The notes under the pieces are model-generated. The model had not been told where the DNA came from, did not search any database, and was given only the letters and a program-made list of their open reading frames with translations. From DASXIW01 sp036497785 (lineage in GTDB: Bacteria; Pseudomonadota; Alphaproteobacteria; Acetobacterales; Acetobacteraceae), in assembly GCA_036497785.1 (NCBI GenBank), contig DASXIW010000263.1, positions 1 to 10,650 on the forward strand: DNA of 10,650 nt, read 5' to 3'. Below, piece after piece: positions 7,367-10,650 of this stretch. Numbering within the stretch: the first letter of the stretch is position 1; every line of letters starts with the position of its first letter. A program made the translations under genes and the position numbers.

Positions 7367-8041
7367 TCAGGCGGCTGGCGGAAGGTCGTCCATGGCTGGG
7401 CGCCCCGTGACGTGTCGCCAGTGATGCCATAGCAGCCGTGCCGCCAGCGCACGCCAGGGCTGCCATTGTGCCGCCAGCGCCCGCAGCATCGGCGGCCCGG
7501 GTCGTGCCGGCAGGTGCTTGAGGTCCTGAACAGCGGCCGCCAGCGCCACGTCGCCGGCGGGAAACACGTCTGGCCGCTCCAGCGCGAACAGCAGATACAC
7601 CTCGGCGGTCCATGGCCCCATGCCGCGTACGGCGACGATGGCGGCCACCGCGGCCTCGTCGTCCAAACCGGCCAGCACCACCTCGTCCAGCCTGCCATCG
7701 GCAAAGGCGGCGGCCAACGCCCTGGCATGCGCCATTTTCGGCCGCGACAGGCCGGCGCCGCGCAGGGCTTCATCGTCGAGCGCCAGCAGCCCGGCCGGTT
7801 CCAGCGCACCGGGCAGCGCCGCCAGCCTTCGCCAGATCGCGCCGGCCGCGTGGTTACTGATCTGCTGCCCCATGATGATCTGCAGCAGGCCGGGGAAGCC
7901 GCCGGGCCGCCGGCGCCACGGCAGTGGACCGGCGCGGGCCTCGATCCCGGCGAGGTCGGGGTCCCGCTCGATGAGGCAATCGAGCGCCGCGCGAGCCTGG
8001 ACGGGCATCGCAGGCATGTGCTGGTATTGTTGCAGAGTCAT
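7367..8041 (-). CDS. DNA-3-methyladenine glycosylase II, short AlkA-type HhH-GPD protein
   Basis: Base-excision repair enzyme expected to remove alkylated bases such as 3-methyladenine from DNA. It has 224 residues from the ATG at 8041. The core is a HhH-GPD fold: GLLQIIMGQQIS (51-62) is the usual opening helix; ALDDEALRGAGLSRPKMAHARALA (87-110) is the helical pair before the hairpin; VRGMGPWTAEVYLLFALERP (138-157) is the helix-hairpin-helix; and FPAGDVAL (160-167) carries the catalytic aspartate D164. It lacks the extra N-terminal domain of E. coli AlkA, so it resembles the short Mag-type enzymes. The frame stays open to 8359 but that part runs antisense through the response regulator gene and is not glycosylase-like. 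The exact start is uncertain: no good ribosome site precedes 8041, and ATGs at 8017 and 8008 are alternatives. Confidence 0.9.
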   Translation of the reverse strand: MTLQQYQHMPAMPVQARAALDCLIERDPDLAGIEARAGPLPWRRRPGGFPGLLQIIMGQQISNHAAGAIWRRLAALPGALEPAGLLALDDEALRGAGLSRPKMAHARALAAAFADGRLDEVVLAGLDDEAAVAAIVAVRGMGPWTAEVYLLFALERPDVFPAGDVALAAAVQDLKHLPARPGPPMLRALAAQWQPWRALAARLLWHHWRHVTGRPAMDDLPPAA

Positions 8042-8061
8042 AATCCACTGTAAAATGTGGC

Positions 8062-8089
8062 GTTGCAGAGAATTGCAACAGATTGCAAC
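8062..8089. promoter_or_regulatory. Cluster of TTGCAAC boxes in the divergent promoter region
   Basis: The 87-bp gap between the glycosylase and the response regulator holds a direct repeat TTGCAAC at 8073-8079 and 8083-8089, exactly 10 bp (one helix turn) apart, plus an inverted copy GTTGCA at 8062-8067 that pairs with TGCAAC at 8074-8079 as a perfect 6-6-6 inverted repeat. A further GTTGCAGAG lies at 8029-8037, inside the first codons of the glycosylase gene, repeating 8062-8070. Tandem sites with a 10-11 bp period are the usual binding pattern of OmpR-family regulators, so this may be an autoregulatory operator. That is inference. Confidence 0.5.
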
Positions 8090-8128
8090 GGGTAACGCAG
8101 CTGCCTGCGACTGATGTATTGTAGTTCC

Positions 8129-8857
8129 ATGGAAACGATGCCGATAATGCTGCCCCACATCCTCGTTATCGACGATGATCGGGAGATCCGCGACCTGCTT
8201 GGAATGTTCCTGGAGCGGCAGAATCTTCGTGTCACCTCGGTCCGCGATGCGCGGGAAGCCCGGCGTGTCTGGTCGAACGGGAATTTCCAACTTGTCATTC
8301 TCGACCTCATGCTGCCCGGCGAAAACGGCCTGGATTTCGGCCGGTGGCTGCGCTCCCACTCCGACGTGCCCATCGTCATGCTAACCGCCATGGCTGAAGA
8401 TACCGACCGCATCATCGGACTGGAACTGGGCGCGGATGACTACGTGCCCAAGCCATTCAACCCACGCGAATTGCTGGCCCGGATACGGGCCGTGCTGCGG
8501 CGCGGCAGCGAGAGCGATCGGCGCACCGAGCAGAACGCCCAACTGCTTCGCTTCGGGGGCTGGACCCTGGACCCCACGCGGCGCCAGCTGATGAACCCTG
8601 ACGGCGTGGACGTGCCACTGACCGGCGGGGAATACGACCTGCTGGCGGCTCTTGTGGACCGCGCCAATCGGGTACTGACGCGCGACATGCTGCTGGACCT
8701 GCTGCGCGGCCGCCAGGCTGGTCCGTTCGATCGCGCCATCGACGTTGCTATCAGCCGGTTGCGCCGCAAACTTGAGGATAAAGGTCGCAATGCGCAGCTG
8801 ATCAAGACTGTGCGCGGCGGCGGTTATGTGCTTGCCGCAGAGGTGAAGCGTCTGTGA
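8129..8857 (+). CDS. OmpR-family two-component response regulator
   Basis: DNA-binding response regulator of 242 residues, partner of the histidine kinase encoded directly after it. Receiver domain (about 9-125): acidic pocket D15-D16-D17 in HILVIDDDREIRDLL, phospho-accepting D59 in LVILDLMLPGENG, T86 in IVMLTAM, and K108 in YVPKPFNPRELLARIRAVLRR. Winged-helix output domain (about 143-238): LTGGEYDLLAALV, then the recognition helix region FDRAIDVAISRLRRKLE and the final LIKTVRGGGYVL hairpin. The start is uncertain: ATGs at 8114, 8129, 8138 and 8147 are all in frame and none has a good ribosome site; GGAA at 8131-8134 weakly favours 8138. The receiver begins within a few residues of any of them. 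It ends in a GTGA overlap with the kinase. The signal sensed is unknown; target genes may include the divergent glycosylase. Confidence 0.95.
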   Translation: METMPIMLPHILVIDDDREIRDLLGMFLERQNLRVTSVRDAREARRVWSNGNFQLVILDLMLPGENGLDFGRWLRSHSDVPIVMLTAMAEDTDRIIGLELGADDYVPKPFNPRELLARIRAVLRRGSESDRRTEQNAQLLRFGGWTLDPTRRQLMNPDGVDVPLTGGEYDLLAALVDRANRVLTRDMLLDLLRGRQAGPFDRAIDVAISRLRRKLEDKGRNAQLIKTVRGGGYVLAAEVKRL

Positions 8858-10206
8858 AATGGCTCCGCTGGCCGCAAAGTCTCGCGGCCAGGACGGCACT
8901 GGTGCTGATGCTCACCCTGACGCTGGTGCAAATGGGCGGGTTGACGCTCTACGCAGTCGACCGCATGAACACGCGGCGTTCCGATCAGGTTCGCGACATC
9001 GCCGTCAGGGCGATGGGCCTGTATCGCAGCATCGCCCTGCTGCCGCCAGAACAGCGCCAGATCGTGGCCGAGCAGGTGACGCAGACCGATGGCATGATCG
9101 TTCGGCTGGAAGCGACGCCGCCGCATGATCCGCTGCCGCCGGCGCGACCCGCGCTGCAGCGCGAACTGCGCTGCGACATGGGGCCTGTGCCAGCCCCCCC
9201 GCCGAACCTGGCAACCGACCTATACATCGCCGGTGGGCCAATGCATCAGCGCTTGTTGATCGGCATGCGCCTGCTGGATGGAAGCTGGCTCACGCTGCGC
9301 GTTGCCATGCCACCGCCCCGCCCCTCGACCTCGATGGTCTTCGTCGCGTCGTTCATAATGATGACGGTGGTTGCCGCCCTGCTTGTGCTATGGGCCGTCC
9401 GGCGACTGACCCAGCCCGTGGTCGCCCTGGCCGAGGCGGCCGAGGCGCTGGGGCGGGACGTGAACGCGACGCCGCTGCCCGAGGGTGGCCCCACCGAAAT
9501 CGCAATTGCCGCCGCCGCCTTCAATACCATGGCCGAGCGCATCCAACGCTTCGTACGGGACCGTACTTTTCTGATCACCGCCATCGGCCACGACCTGCGC
9601 ACCCCGATAACCCGAATGCGGCTGCGGGCGGAATTTATCGAGGACGAGCTCCAGCGTCGCAAAATGCTGGCCGATCTGGACGAATTGGAGGCGATGGTCC
9701 GCGCGACGTTGGAATTCGGCCGCGACGTCACCACCGGCGAGGTGATCGCCCGGTTTGACCTCGCCGAATTATCGCGCACGGTGCTGGAGGAAATCGGCGA
9801 TGCCTGGCCCGAGGCAAGCAAGAAGCTCAGCTATCAGGGGCCGGACGGTCTGGTGGTTCACGCCCGCCCGCGGGCAATGAAGCGCGCCCTGAACAATCTG
9901 GTTGCCAATGCGGTGAGCTACGCGGGCAATGCCCGCATCGTGCTTGCGGCCCCGCACCGTGCTTTGCGCGGCGGCCGGGTGGTGACGCTGCTGGTGGAGG
10001 ATGACGGGCCGGGCATCCCTTCGGAGGAGCTGGAACAAATCTTCCTGCCCTTCCGCCGGCTGGAGGAAAGCCGCAGCCGCGAGACCGGCGGCGTGGGGCT
10101 TGGCTTGTCCATCGCCCGCAATATCCTGCGCGCCCATGGCGGCGACGTGACCCTGGGCAACCACCCCGGCGGGGGCGTAAGGGCGATCGTGACACTGCCC
10201 TTCTGA
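8854..10206 (+). CDS. Membrane sensor histidine kinase (HAMP-HisKA-HATPase)
   Basis: Inner-membrane sensor kinase of 450 residues, cognate to the regulator before it. First membrane segment about 11-33, periplasmic part about 36-158, second membrane segment about 160-181, HAMP domain about 181-234 (ending AAFNTMAERIQRFVRDR), then HisKA with the phosphorylated H246 in IGHDLRTPITRMRLRAEF. The ATPase domain shows the N-box RALNNLVANAVSYA (344-357, N348 and N352), the G1 box VEDDGPGI (381-388), the F-box region IFLPFRRLE (396-404) and the G2 box GGVGLGLSIA (412-421). The overall plan is EnvZ-like. The periplasmic part is rich in proline (PPHDPLPPARP, PVPAPPP) with a single cysteine C107, and matches no sensor fold I recognise. 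The GTG start at 8854 overlaps the regulator stop and follows an AGAGGTGAAG ribosome site, so the pair is translationally coupled. Confidence 0.95.
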   Translation: MKWLRWPQSLAARTALVLMLTLTLVQMGGLTLYAVDRMNTRRSDQVRDIAVRAMGLYRSIALLPPEQRQIVAEQVTQTDGMIVRLEATPPHDPLPPARPALQRELRCDMGPVPAPPPNLATDLYIAGGPMHQRLLIGMRLLDGSWLTLRVAMPPPRPSTSMVFVASFIMMTVVAALLVLWAVRRLTQPVVALAEAAEALGRDVNATPLPEGGPTEIAIAAAAFNTMAERIQRFVRDRTFLITAIGHDLRTPITRMRLRAEFIEDELQRRKMLADLDELEAMVRATLEFGRDVTTGEVIARFDLAELSRTVLEEIGDAWPEASKKLSYQGPDGLVVHARPRAMKRALNNLVANAVSYAGNARIVLAAPHRALRGGRVVTLLVEDDGPGIPSEELEQIFLPFRRLEESRSRETGGVGLGLSIARNILRAHGGDVTLGNHPGGGVRAIVTLPF

Positions 10207-10452
10207 CGCGTGCCGCAGACGACCACGCAGGCGGAGTTTTCAGCGCCAGGGGTCACAGCTTGATGCCGTTGAGCACTCCCCTGAGTAATTCACCGACAGG
10301 TCGAATCGGAATTATGACAGACAGTACCATTTGGCACAACAGCGTAACGTGAAATATTTATTCCATCGGTCTCGAACTTGCGATAACGTAATTTTGATGG
10401 CGCATTAAATATGCGATCCCAGCTCGTTCGATCACCGTTAGGAGTTGTCTCG
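10207..10452. promoter_or_regulatory. AT-richer intergenic region upstream of the Crp/Fnr gene
   Basis: This 246-bp region is clearly richer in A/T than its surroundings, most of all from about 10300 to 10415, as expected for a promoter region. Visible elements: CAGGGG (10247-10252) and CCCCTG (10278-10283), a possible long-loop hairpin after the kinase gene; TTGGCA (10331-10336) followed after 18 bases by TATTTA (10355-10360), a weak promoter candidate; two TAACGT copies 39 bp apart (10345 and 10384); and an inverted repeat CGCAT-TAAAT-ATGCG (10401-10415) 37 bp before the next start codon. No open reading frame of note is seen. Confidence 0.45.
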
Positions 10453-10650
10453 ATGGCAGGTCATATCGATCAGCGAAAGACGCGTGGCAACGCGGTGTTA
10501 GCCAGTTTGACGGCCGCGGAATATGCCTCGATCTATCACGCGCTTCGGCCCGTCCGGCTTGTCAGGGGGCAGGTACTCAATGAACCGGGCAGCGAGATGG
10601 AGCACGTCTATTTCGTCGAGACGGGCTTGGTCTCCATCGTCGCGGACACG
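10453..10650 (+). CDS. Crp/Fnr-family cyclic-nucleotide-binding-domain regulator, N-terminal part only
   Basis: The reading frame opens at ATG 10453 and runs without a stop to the end of the window (66 codons seen). AGGAG at 10440-10444, eight bases upstream, is a good ribosome site. The translation begins MAGHIDQRKTRGNAVLASL and continues with LTAAEYASIYHALRPVRLVR, then GQVLNEPGSEMEHVYFVETG followed by LVSIVADT. This is the start of a cNMP-binding beta-roll: the helix before the roll, then the G-x-x-L-x-x-x-G-x-x-x-x-x-x-Y-F-V-x-x-G-x-V-S pattern of Crp/Fnr-type transcription factors. The effector site and the helix-turn-helix lie beyond the window, so ligand, DNA target and even presence of a DNA-binding domain cannot be confirmed. 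No Fnr-type cysteine cluster is present in the visible N-terminus. Confidence 0.85.
   Translation, partial: MAGHIDQRKTRGNAVLASLTAAEYASIYHALRPVRLVRGQVLNEPGSEMEHVYFVETGLVSIVADT

Noticed and set aside
8042..8359. The glycosylase frame stays open for 106 more codons upstream, giving a 330-residue protein
   Set aside because: The extra part lies antisense to the response regulator, has no glycosylase character and crosses the divergent promoter gap; the AlkA-type core is complete from about 8041.
10331..10348. Possible sigma-54 promoter beginning TTGGCAC
   Set aside because: The -12 GC is not at the required spacing from the -24 GG; the bases there are TA.
10394..10407. Possible Fnr/Crp-type box starting TTGAT upstream of the Crp/Fnr gene
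   Set aside because: The second half-site (CATTA) does not match ATCAA at the proper spacing.

Overview
This is a 10.65 kb piece of a high-GC chromosome with G/C-rich third codon positions, short intergenic gaps and GTG/ATG starts. The gene content (a Liv-type transporter, a very long GltD/PyrK-type flavoprotein, an OmpR/HisKA pair with an IGHDLRTP H-box) and the GGGCTCTGCCC-type intergenic palindrome suggest an alphaproteobacterium. Acetobacteraceae or another Rhodospirillales group is my best guess. It is an impression from sequence style, not a search result.

Layout. (1) Positions 1-2293, + strand: the 3' end of a branched-chain amino acid type ABC transporter operon, with a permease LivM (5' end cut by the window), ATPase LivG and ATPase LivF, coupled by a 2-nt gap and a 4-nt ATGA overlap. 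(2) 2319-2446: a ~128 bp imperfect palindromic repeat between the convergent ends of livF and a GNAT acetyltransferase. (3) 2458-3162, - strand: GNAT N-acetyltransferase of the RimJ/RimL type. (4) 3300-3719, + strand: a secreted CHRD-domain protein, ending at a strong hairpin (3728-3761) shared with the next, convergent gene. (5) 3764-7216, - strand: a 1150-residue Fe-S flavoprotein that joins a GltD/NfnB-like half to a PyrK/NfnA-like half behind an uncharacterised N-terminal domain. (6) 7367-8041, - strand: a short AlkA-type 3-methyladenine DNA glycosylase. (7) 8129-10206, + strand: an OmpR-family response regulator and its membrane histidine kinase, translationally coupled, divergent from the glycosylase across an 87-bp gap holding TTGCAAC boxes. 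(8) 10207-10452: an AT-richer intergenic region. (9) 10453 to the window end, + strand: the N-terminus of a Crp/Fnr-type cyclic-nucleotide-binding-domain regulator, cut by the window.

How they relate. The transporter genes form one unit, the two-component genes another. The remaining genes are single transcription units in mixed orientation, and nothing links them into one pathway. No CRISPR array, phage, transposase, tRNA or rRNA is visible. The features most worth a second look are the fused GltD-PyrK oxidoreductase, the palindromic repeat and the TTGCAAC box cluster. I did not find a convincing new multi-gene system.
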